Assembly (NCBI GenBank): GCA_014239505.1
Contig: JAAZYT010000053.1
Coordinates: 1-13,840, forward strand
Reading direction: 5' to 3'
DNA length: 13,840 bases
Source of the DNA: Fidelibacterota bacterium
GTDB lineage: Bacteria > Fidelibacterota > Marinisomatia > Marinisomatales > TCS55
The position numbers and the translations under genes were made by a program. Of this stretch, positions 7,325 through 13,840 are shown piece by piece (the first letter of the stretch is position 1; each line of letters opens with the position of its first letter). The notes beneath the pieces are model-generated. The model did not search any database and was not told where the DNA came from. It saw only the letters and a program-made list of their open reading frames with translations.

Positions 7325-7983
7325 TCTATCATTAATAAAACTTGTTTCACTAATTTCTCAATCCCTTCTGCTGCTTCTTTAATAGACTGTGCTTCCATAT
7401 AGGCTGGCGTAGTAACCAATTTCTTATCCTCATCGATAATCATTTCAGAGACTAAACATTTGATATGCTTACTTCCCATAGTATTTATATCTTTGCTTGT
7501 TAACTCATCTGAACCAATGGTCATTTCAGCAGACTCATCTTGTTCTCCAAATATTTTTGCCATCATTACTGGAGCAATACAAATAGCTCCAATTGGTTTT
7601 TTCAGTAAATATATCTCTGAAACTAATCGATAAACATCAGGATTTACAGAGCAATCAGGCCCAGCCATTGCATAATCACTTAGATTTTTTGCAACGCCAA
7701 AACCTCCTGGGATAATTAAAGCATCAAGGTCATTTCCTGTCACTTCAGCCATATCTTTAATATTGCCACGTGCAATTCGAGATGATTCAACAAGAACATT
7801 CCTAAATTCATCCATTTCCTGTCCAGTATAATGATTTACTACATGCATTTGATCAATGTTTGGTGCCATTATTACTGTCTCAACTCCAGCTCGATCTAAT
7901 GCAAGCATAGAAATAACTGACTCATGGATTTCAGAACCATCGTTAAAACCACAACCTGATAACAATAAACCTACTTTTTTCAT
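7321..7983 (-). CDS. elbB: ElbB-like DJ-1/PfpI-superfamily glyoxalase
   Basis: The 220-aa protein belongs to the class I glutamine-amidotransferase-like fold. It opens with MKKVGLLLSGCGFNDGSEIHE, the ElbB signature. LDALIIPGGFGVAKNLSDYA (about 86-105) follows, and the nucleophile-elbow cysteine C135 lies in GAICIAP. E. coli ElbB has glyoxalase III-type activity and was originally linked to isoprenoid output, but its physiological role is unsettled, so I assign family rather than pathway. AAAAGGAG precedes the start at good spacing. It begins two bases after the queG stop and overlaps the Rieske gene by four bases, so all three are almost certainly on one mRNA. Confidence 0.9.
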   Translation of the reverse strand: MKKVGLLLSGCGFNDGSEIHESVISMLALDRAGVETVIMAPNIDQMHVVNHYTGQEMDEFRNVLVESSRIARGNIKDMAEVTGNDLDALIIPGGFGVAKNLSDYAMAGPDCSVNPDVYRLVSEIYLLKKPIGAICIAPVMMAKIFGEQDESAEMTIGSDELTSKDINTMGSKHIKCLVSEMIIDEDKKLVTTPAYMEAQSIKEAAEGIEKLVKQVLLMIE

Positions 7984-7985
7984 TA

Positions 7986-8912
7986 TTAAATCTCCTTTTC
8001 TAAATTTTCTTTAATATTTCTATTTAAACCAGAATATTTAGTTCTCTTAACTGCTGATTGTTTAAATAATTTTCTAAAACCTTCTTCATCTAGTGACGCC
8101 CAATCATCATCTTCCCACTCAATTATCTCTTTGCGCGGATAAAATTCTTTTTCAGAAGTATCTACGCTAAACTTTTGATTCCAAGGACATACTTCTTGAC
8201 AAATATCGCAGCCGTAGATCCAATCTTGCAATTCGCTTTCATTTACTTTAAATGGTCCTCGGTGCTCAATTGATCTATAAGAAATACATTTATTTGAATC
8301 AATTTTATATTCATCTAAAGCATTAGTTGGGCATTCATCTATACAAGCTGTGCAAGAACCACAAAGATCTTCTATAAAAGGCGAATCATAATCTAAAGGG
8401 ATATCAACTATTAACTCTCCCAAGAAAAGCCAACTACCATAATCTCGTGTAATTAAACTTGTATGTTTTCCTTGCCAACCTAAACCTGCTTTTTGGGCAA
8501 ATACTTTTTCCATTACGGGAGAAGTGTCTACACATGCAATTCCTTTTATTTTAGGTTGATTCTTCTTAATCCAATCTAAAAATTGATATAATTTTGATTT
8601 GAGTACTGCATGATAGTCTTCGCCCCATGCATAATTACTAAATTTTAATTTTGAATTAAGATTAGATTGATTTAAACCAGTATAATAATTCATACCAACT
8701 GATATAACTGATTTAGCTTCGGGAAAATAATTATGAATATTTCCACGCTCTTCTTTTCGATTGACAATCCAGTCCATCGAAGCATGTCTACCCGAAGCAA
8801 TCCATTTTTCCAAGTTTTCTTTATGATTAGAGAATGCTTCTGCTTTTGCAATTCCAACTTTTTGAAAACCTAATTCTAATGCTTTATTCTTTATCGCCTC
8901 TGAAAAATTCAT
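7986..8912 (-). CDS. queG: Epoxyqueuosine reductase
   Basis: Catalyses the last step of queuosine synthesis, reducing epoxyqueuosine to queuosine in the wobble position of GUN-anticodon tRNAs, using cobalamin and two [4Fe-4S] clusters. The 308-aa product has the N-terminal cobalamin-binding half with the catalytic aspartate D129 in CVDTSPVMEK and AGLGWQGKH. The ferredoxin-like part is CGSCTACIDECP (C184, C187, C190, C194), then C209 and CDICQEVCPW (C235, C238, C242), giving eight cluster cysteines. Length is on the short side (many homologues are 310-380 aa) and the C-terminal HEAT-like part is reduced. It starts six bases after the NUDIX stop, with no obvious Shine-Dalgarno. tgt, an earlier enzyme of the pathway, lies 2.4 kb upstream. 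Confidence 0.95.
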   Translation of the reverse strand: MNFSEAIKNKALELGFQKVGIAKAEAFSNHKENLEKWIASGRHASMDWIVNRKEERGNIHNYFPEAKSVISVGMNYYTGLNQSNLNSKLKFSNYAWGEDYHAVLKSKLYQFLDWIKKNQPKIKGIACVDTSPVMEKVFAQKAGLGWQGKHTSLITRDYGSWLFLGELIVDIPLDYDSPFIEDLCGSCTACIDECPTNALDEYKIDSNKCISYRSIEHRGPFKVNESELQDWIYGCDICQEVCPWNQKFSVDTSEKEFYPRKEIIEWEDDDWASLDEEGFRKLFKQSAVKRTKYSGLNRNIKENLEKEI

Positions 8913-8918
8913 AGGAAT

Positions 8919-9461
8919 CTAATGATTAAACTTTAATTCCTTCATCCACATGATTCCAATTATAGTCTTAACATCCGTAATTTTTCCAGAAAATACCCAC
9001 TCCAACGCTACGTTAAGTGGAGTTGGTAATAACTCTAAAAATTCATCATCATCTAATTTCTTTTCTGACAATTCTAATTCTTCTGCTAAATACATCCACA
9101 TTTTTTCATTTGAAAAACCAATAGCAGGATGAATATTTGTCAAAAAAGTTAATTTATTTGATTTATAACCAGTCTCTTCTTCTAATTCGCGAAGACCACA
9201 TTTTAATGGCTCTTCATTTTTATCAAGTTTTCCTGCAGGAATTTCAATAAACTCTTCTCTAGGGCCATATCTAAATTGACGAATTAAAAGAATATCTCCA
9301 TTATTTAAAATTGGGACTAAGCAGACTGCTCCTGGATGATCTAACCATTCTCTTGTACTTTGTTTACCATTTGGCAATCTTACATTGTCTAAATAGAGAT
9401 CAATTAATTTTCCAGAAAATATTTGAGTTGAGGAAATTTTATCTTCTTTTAAATCAGACAT
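8919..9461 (-). CDS. NUDIX hydrolase, ADP-ribose pyrophosphatase type
   Basis: The 180-aa protein carries a complete Nudix box at residues 77-99, from GKLDKNEE through the REUxEExGU core RELEEETGY, preceded by LLIRQFRYGPREEFIEIPAG. That preceding block and the length resemble the ADP-ribose pyrophosphatase (NudF) subgroup, which hydrolyses ADP-ribose to AMP and ribose 5-phosphate with Mg. The true substrate cannot be read from sequence. It heads the four-gene run continuing into queG (six-base gap). The 66 bases upstream hold a possible promoter. Confidence 0.92.
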   Translation of the reverse strand: MSDLKEDKISSTQIFSGKLIDLYLDNVRLPNGKQSTREWLDHPGAVCLVPILNNGDILLIRQFRYGPREEFIEIPAGKLDKNEEPLKCGLRELEEETGYKSNKLTFLTNIHPAIGFSNEKMWMYLAEELELSEKKLDDDEFLELLPTPLNVALEWVFSGKITDVKTIIGIMWMKELKFNH

Positions 9462-9489
9462 ATATCACATTGAAAAGCACAATTAAAAT

Positions 9490-9517
9490 GTTATATAAAT
9501 AAATGTCTTTTTAGCAA
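9490..9517 (-). promoter_or_regulatory. Possible sigma70-type promoter for NUDIX-queG-elbB-Rieske
   Basis: On the minus strand TTGCTA (9517-9512, 4 of 6 to TTGACA) and TATAAC (9495-9490, 5 of 6 to TATAAT) are spaced by 16 bases, about 30 bases before the NUDIX ATG. Such matches arise easily in AT-rich DNA. Confidence 0.3.
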
Positions 9518-9527
9518 ACTAGATTTA

Positions 9528-10295
9528 CTAAAAATATTCAATATAAGTGATTTTAAGTTCTCTGTTAAAATAATCAACCTTCTCATCATCAAAAAGAAGG
9601 TTGTTAAAATCCATTTCAATATGTAATCGCTCAACAAAGGTCCAACGAATTGCAGCATTTAGATATCCACCTTTTGAAATTGACATCGTTTTAGCAGTCA
9701 TATCATTTTCATTGAGAGCTGCATTATATTCTAATAATATTGAAAGTTCAGGATTGAACTCCATATCAAATCCAAAGAAATAGTTTATGTCTTTATCTCC
9801 ATCATTAACTTCAGCAAAATTATAATTAGTTCCCATGTGTAAACCTAAATTACCTAATGGCGTAACCCAATTCTTACTTGCAGCTGCATAAATACCCATT
9901 GCTTTTACATCATAACGCATGAGAGTATCTGCTTCATTGAACTGCCCCTGACCTTGAGTATCTAACCCTAAAGATAATCCAGGCATTGATGTAGTTTCAT
10001 CTATAAGTCTGTATTTCAAATTTGCTTCTGGGCGAGGATACCATTCTAAACTATCATCACCAATTAAATTTGCCGAACCAAAAGATAAGCCAAATTGAAA
10101 TCGGTCTGTTATTCCTACGCTTAAAGAGGAAGTAAGTCCTCCATTTTTTTGAACACGCATTTGCATAGCATAACTTCCACGAACAAGGGTACCTGCAGAG
10201 GGGATTGACACTAAAGTTGTTGGAGGAGGATATGTTTGTGCTATTCCAAAAGTACTTAATATTGAAATAATAATTGAAAAGTTAATTAGCTTCAT
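9528..10295 (-). CDS. Predicted outer-membrane beta-barrel protein, unknown function
   Basis: The 255-aa product has a signal peptide (MKLINFSIIISILSTFGIA, cleavage probably before QTYPPP). The rest is rich in alternating hydrophobic/polar strands such as SSLSVGITDRFQFGLSFG, GNLGLHMGTNYNFAEV, INYFFGFDMEF, LSILLEYNAAL and GYLNAAIRWTFV. It ends in an aromatic strand, ELKITYIEYF, with a terminal Phe, the usual barrel-assembly signal. I count room for about ten to twelve strands. I do not recognise a characterised family. It lies 64 bases downstream of another secreted protein on the same strand, so they may be co-transcribed. GAG lies near the start at modest spacing. Confidence 0.75.
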   Translation of the reverse strand: MKLINFSIIISILSTFGIAQTYPPPTTLVSIPSAGTLVRGSYAMQMRVQKNGGLTSSLSVGITDRFQFGLSFGSANLIGDDSLEWYPRPEANLKYRLIDETTSMPGLSLGLDTQGQGQFNEADTLMRYDVKAMGIYAAASKNWVTPLGNLGLHMGTNYNFAEVNDGDKDINYFFGFDMEFNPELSILLEYNAALNENDMTAKTMSISKGGYLNAAIRWTFVERLHIEMDFNNLLFDDEKVDYFNRELKITYIEYF

Positions 10296-10359
10296 TAAAG
10301 TCTCTGGTATGTGGTTATGAGTAAAACAATTTACCTTATCTAATTAGCGATATGCAAGT

Positions 10360-11295
10360 TTAGGGGTAAATACGCTCACCATACTTTGATGTAATAGATT
10401 TTACTCTGAAAACTGGCATTGTAAGCGAATTAGTATCTCCAATAATTTTAAATATCACCTGATTGGAATTAATATTTATTAAATCAATCATTAGACTATC
10501 AGTATTAGTTAAAATCATTAGATCAAAATCAGTTTTTGGAATAAATACATCAAAAGGAATATCAATATCAAGAGAACTAATATCTTCTAGTATTATAGAT
10601 ATTTCATCCAATCGATTACCAAAACGAGGAGGAGGTGTTTTGTAAAGTGTACTTGCTGGAGGTTGAGTTAACGCAACGTGACTTATCTCTTGTCCATTTT
10701 CACCATACTCCCAAATTTCTTTTCTCCCAGTGAGCATATCAACATCATATAGAAAACGTCTAATTGTAATTTTAGATGGTAAAGTAATCCATGACTCGCC
10801 CTTCAAAAATCCTAAGTGATCATAAATAAATTTAATTTCACCATAATCAAGTCCTTGTACATTACTAAAAACTATTTTTTTAATTTGATTAGAAGAGTTT
10901 AGTATAAATTTTGACTCTTGCCCTTCAAAATAATATTTATTTTTATCCTTTATAACTTTTTGAAATTCTAAAGACCATGGTTCATCAACTCCATATTGAA
11001 TTAGACTATCTGGCTTTAGTTCATGATCTAAAAAATAACGTCGAATTAATATTTTTTCATTTTCATACTCAAATATTTCTTTATTTACTAGATTACCTTC
11101 AGAATCAATAAATTCTCGAATAATCGGAACTTTATTATCATTGTAAAAAACTTGAATATATGGTTTATTAAACCTTGCTGTAGCCAATAAACGATTATCT
11201 GATAAATAATCATGGTTGTTTGCATAAAATCGGATAAAACTAATTTGTTGTCCATAACAAATACTTAATAGTATAAAAATAAAATACTTATACAC
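10360..11295 (-). CDS. Secreted protein of unknown function
   Basis: I prefer the GTG at 11295-11293. It has AAAGG eight bases upstream, follows the tgt stop by a single base (TAA-A-GTG), and gives a compact signal peptide: (V/M)YKYFIFILLSICYG before QQISF. The product is then 311 aa. An ATG at 11316 would add seven residues, overlap tgt and have no Shine-Dalgarno. The mature part has repeated short strand-turn units with paired charges, for example REFIDSEGNLVNKEIFEYE, IRRYFLDHELKPDS and FLYDVDMLTGRKEIWEYGENG. These resemble YwqK/RHS-like turns only loosely. The C-terminal 100 residues look like an immunoglobulin-like beta domain. No cysteine pairs or catalytic motif are evident. Function unknown; tail position after radA-tgt suggests co-transcription. 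Confidence 0.72.
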   Translation of the reverse strand: MYKYFIFILLSICYGQQISFIRFYANNHDYLSDNRLLATARFNKPYIQVFYNDNKVPIIREFIDSEGNLVNKEIFEYENEKILIRRYFLDHELKPDSLIQYGVDEPWSLEFQKVIKDKNKYYFEGQESKFILNSSNQIKKIVFSNVQGLDYGEIKFIYDHLGFLKGESWITLPSKITIRRFLYDVDMLTGRKEIWEYGENGQEISHVALTQPPASTLYKTPPPRFGNRLDEISIILEDISSLDIDIPFDVFIPKTDFDLMILTNTDSLMIDLININSNQVIFKIIGDTNSLTMPVFRVKSITSKYGERIYP

Positions 11296-11296
11296 T

Positions 11297-12430
11297 TTAC
11301 ATACCTTTGAAATCATTCATTTTTTTTAAGTACTTCATTGACCACTCAGAGAAAGTTTGTCTTTTAATATTATTTCGAATATCTTCCATAAGATTCATGT
11401 AATAAGATAAATTATGAATAGTTGCTAATCTTAATCCTAATACTTCTTTAATGTTAAAAAGATGCCGAAGGTAAGATTTAGAAAAATTTTCACAGGTATA
11501 ACATTTACAATTTGGGTCTAATTGATCAAATGCTTCTTTATGAGCTTTGTTACCAATGTTCACAATCCCTTGACTAGTGAATAATTGCCCATTGCGAGCA
11601 TTTCTTGTTGGTAAAACACAATCAAACATATCAATACCTAACTGTACTGATCTAACTATATCAGTTGGTCTACCAACGCCCATAAGGTATCTAGGTTGAT
11701 CTTTGGGGAGTAAAGTATTCATCAAATCAATTGTTTCAAACATTGAAGTTTTTTCTTCACCAACGGCTAAACCTCCTATTGCAATCCCACATTGTGAAAA
11801 AGGCAATAATTCTTCAGTACTTTTTTTTCGTAATGAAGGAAAAGCTCCACCTTGAATAATAGGGAAAAGAGTCTGTTCCCAATCATAAAAAGGCCTATTT
11901 TGTTTTATAAAGTCACTACACTGCTTAATCCATTTTGTGGTTCGATCAACTGCAGATCTTACTACCTTCTCTTCTGCTTGACCTGGAGGGCATTCATCAA
12001 ATGCCATTATTATATCTGAACCTAAGTGTCTTTGAATATCCATTGAAATTTCAGGTGTGAAAAAATGTTTACTCCCATCTAAATGAGATTTGAATTCAAC
12101 ACCTTGATCTGAAATCTTATTTAATTTTGATAAAGAATAGACCTGAAAACCGCCACTATCAGTTAAAATTGATTTATTCCAGTTTATAAATGAATGAAGA
12201 CTCCCTGCATTTTTAATTAATGTATGACCAGGCCTTATATATAAATGATATGTATTACCTAAAATTATATTTGCATTTAGCTTAGTGAGTACTTCTGGAT
12301 CGATTGTTTTAACAGCGCCCTGAGTACCAATTGGCATAAAAACAGGAGTGTGAATATTACTATGATTAGTTTTTAAAATCGCGCTTCGAGCTGCTGTGTG
12401 CTTATTATTATAAAGAATGTCAAACTGCAT
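11297..12430 (-). CDS. tgt: Queuine/preQ1 tRNA-ribosyltransferase (tRNA-guanine transglycosylase)
   Basis: Exchanges guanine-34 of GUN-anticodon tRNAs for preQ1 in queuosine synthesis. The 377-aa (alpha/beta)8 barrel matches the usual bacterial length. Visible motifs are the general acid/base D91 in LTDSGGFQVYSL, substrate-binding D145 in IMAFDECPPGQ, GGLAVGE at 219-225, and the nucleophile D270 in GIDMFDCVLPTRNARNG. The zinc site is C308, C310, C313 (CKCYTC) with H339 (ATIHN). The ATG overlaps the radA stop by one base (TAATG), so translation is probably coupled. queG lies further down the same strand. No other queuosine synthesis genes (queC, queD, queE, queF, queA) are in the window. Confidence 0.97.
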   Translation of the reverse strand: MQFDILYNNKHTAARSAILKTNHSNIHTPVFMPIGTQGAVKTIDPEVLTKLNANIILGNTYHLYIRPGHTLIKNAGSLHSFINWNKSILTDSGGFQVYSLSKLNKISDQGVEFKSHLDGSKHFFTPEISMDIQRHLGSDIIMAFDECPPGQAEEKVVRSAVDRTTKWIKQCSDFIKQNRPFYDWEQTLFPIIQGGAFPSLRKKSTEELLPFSQCGIAIGGLAVGEEKTSMFETIDLMNTLLPKDQPRYLMGVGRPTDIVRSVQLGIDMFDCVLPTRNARNGQLFTSQGIVNIGNKAHKEAFDQLDPNCKCYTCENFSKSYLRHLFNIKEVLGLRLATIHNLSYYMNLMEDIRNNIKRQTFSEWSMKYLKKMNDFKGM

Positions 12431-13785
12431 TAAAATAAATGGTGAAATACTTCACCAACATTTGTTACACCAGTTATATCTACACCTTTAATTCTATCCT
12501 TCATTCGTTTCAAATTGGCCGCAGGGGCAATCACTGATTTGAAACCTAAAGATTTTGCTTCATTAATCCGTTCTTTTAATCTACTAACTGAACGTACTTC
12601 ACCTCCAAGCCCTACTTCACCAATAAGTACAACAGATTCTTTAATAAGTTTATCTCTACTACTTGATGCCACTGCGCTTATAACAGCTAAATCTGCAGCT
12701 GGATCATCAATTTTTAAACCCCCAACAAGATTAATAAAGACATCTTTCGTACCCATATGTGTCCCAATTCTTTTCTCTAGAACCGCTAATAACATGGCTA
12801 GTCTCTTAAAATCAAACCCATTCACATTTCTTTGTGGCGTTCCAAAATTTGCATTTGAGACCAAAGCTTGTACTTCAACTAAAATAGGGCGCGTTCCTTC
12901 TAAAGATGGAAAAATTGTGGATCCAGTTATATCATTTTGCCGCTCTGCTAAAAATAGCTCTGAAGGATTCTCAACTTCGACCAAACCATTCTCATTCATA
13001 TGAAAAATGCCAACCTCATTTGTAGCTCCAAATCGATTTTTGGCTGAACGCAAAATTCGATGATCATGACGATCATCACCCTCTAAGTACAGTACAGTAT
13101 CAACCATATGTTCAAGCATTTTTGGACCTGCAATTACACCTTCTTTAGTCACGTGACCAATAATTATTACGGCAATTCCTTTTTGCTTTGATAATTGAAG
13201 TAACTGTTGTCCACATTCTCGAATTTGAGAAATTGAACCAGGTAGTGAATCTAATTCATCACTAAATACAGTTTGGATAGAATCAATTACTAATAATTCG
13301 GGTTGAACTAATGAAACTTGATCTAAAATTCCTTCAATTCTATTTTCTGAAGAAAGATGTAATTGTTTAGAATTAACCTTTAGCCTATTGGCGCGAATTG
13401 CTACTTGATCTTCACTTTCTTCCGCAGATACATATAAAACTGGATTATTAAAGGCTGGTAAAACTTGTATAGCTAAAGTTGATTTACCTATCCCTGGATT
13501 TCCACCCAAGAGAATTAAAGAACCTGGAAGTAACCCTCCTCCAAGAACTCTATCTATTTCCGTTATTCCTAGTGATATTCTTTTGATTTCACCATCTTTT
13601 AAAACTTCATCTAGATTTTTTGTTTTTTGCGTTAAACCATTTGAATTTTCTTTGCGTTTTTTTGAGACTTTAAACTCACTTAAGGTTCCCCATTCATTAC
13701 ATGAAGGACATTGACCATTCCATTTAGGGTGATCATCTCCACAGGCAGAACATAAATAGACAGTTTTAGATTTTAGTTGTCCCAT
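12430..13785 (-). CDS. radA: DNA repair protein RadA/Sms
   Basis: RecA-related ATPase that promotes branch migration in recombinational repair. The 451-aa product has the N-terminal zinc finger C12-x2-C15 and C26-x2-C29 (CSACGDDHPKWNGQCPSC). The Walker A motif is GGNPGIGKST (94-103) and Walker B is LLVIDSIQT near 164-172. The RadA-specific KNRFG motif is at 249-253, and the Lon-protease-like C-terminal domain contains VFINLVGGLKIDDPAADLA. Length and domain order are standard. The start ATG has no clear Shine-Dalgarno, and I could not find a convincing promoter in the 55 bases left before the window edge. It is the first visible gene of the radA-tgt-secreted protein run. Confidence 0.97.
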   Translation of the reverse strand: MGQLKSKTVYLCSACGDDHPKWNGQCPSCNEWGTLSEFKVSKKRKENSNGLTQKTKNLDEVLKDGEIKRISLGITEIDRVLGGGLLPGSLILLGGNPGIGKSTLAIQVLPAFNNPVLYVSAEESEDQVAIRANRLKVNSKQLHLSSENRIEGILDQVSLVQPELLVIDSIQTVFSDELDSLPGSISQIRECGQQLLQLSKQKGIAVIIIGHVTKEGVIAGPKMLEHMVDTVLYLEGDDRHDHRILRSAKNRFGATNEVGIFHMNENGLVEVENPSELFLAERQNDITGSTIFPSLEGTRPILVEVQALVSNANFGTPQRNVNGFDFKRLAMLLAVLEKRIGTHMGTKDVFINLVGGLKIDDPAADLAVISAVASSSRDKLIKESVVLIGEVGLGGEVRSVSRLKERINEAKSLGFKSVIAPAANLKRMKDRIKGVDITGVTNVGEVFHHLF

Positions 13786-13840
13786 ACTTATATAGGAAGT
13801 TTAGTCAGACTTATTTTAGAAACAAGTTGAAAGCTTTATA

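Noticed and set aside
9510..9535. Hairpin TTTTTAG ... CTAAAAA at the end of the barrel gene as a terminator
   Set aside because: The stem is AT-only apart from one pair and is not followed by a T-run on the minus strand.
12515..13003. 162-aa plus-strand open frame inside radA
   Set aside because: It is antisense to the conserved RadA C-terminal domain, rich in Ser/Thr as expected of a shadow frame, and lacks a ribosome site.
1..13840. Mobile element, CRISPR, defence or toxin-antitoxin system
   Set aside because: No transposase, integrase, array of repeats, terminal inverted repeats or recognisable defence gene was seen; nearly all coding space is housekeeping.

Overview
The window is 13.8 kb of compact, AT-rich bacterial chromosome (about 33% GC in the 300-bp stretches I counted by hand). 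It carries ordinary housekeeping genes, no tRNA, rRNA or CRISPR, and no recognisable mobile element. Two secreted proteins, one of them a predicted outer-membrane barrel with a C-terminal Phe, indicate a diderm. The mix of MetH, an RNase E/G - L21 - L27 operon, an LDH-like malate dehydrogenase, QueG and a SAM-II riboswitch suits a marine bacterium of the FCB / Marinimicrobia (SAR406) type. That placement is a guess from style and gene content, not a measured phylogeny.

Layout. (1) 1-3292, minus: cobalamin-dependent methionine synthase (metH), cut off at the window edge. Its leader holds a SAM-II riboswitch (3341-3402) followed by an intrinsic terminator (3302-3338) just before the start codon. 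(2) 3403-3698: a divergent intergenic region with nested inverted repeats. (3) 3699-5923, plus: rng - rplU - rpmA, closed by a strong terminator at 5947-5982. (4) 6048-6983, plus: mdh, whose base composition jumps from about 33% to about 53% GC in mid-gene. (5) 7028-9461, minus: a tight four-gene run, NUDIX hydrolase - queG - elbB - Rieske ferredoxin (transcription order). (6) 9528-11295, minus: two secreted proteins of unknown function. (7) 11297-13785, minus: radA - tgt, overlapping by one base. Genes 4 and 5 converge on a 44-bp gap.

How the genes work together. MetH makes methionine, the precursor of SAM, so a SAM-sensing leader is a direct feedback loop. Tgt and QueG act at two steps of queuosine tRNA modification but sit in separate transcription runs. 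MetH and QueG both need cobalamin. RNase E/G is encoded with two large-subunit ribosomal proteins.

I found no previously undescribed multi-gene system. The best leads are the SAM-II / terminator arrangement upstream of metH, the sharp mosaic junction inside mdh, the structured leader between metH and rng, and the Rieske ferredoxin encoded with queG and elbB.
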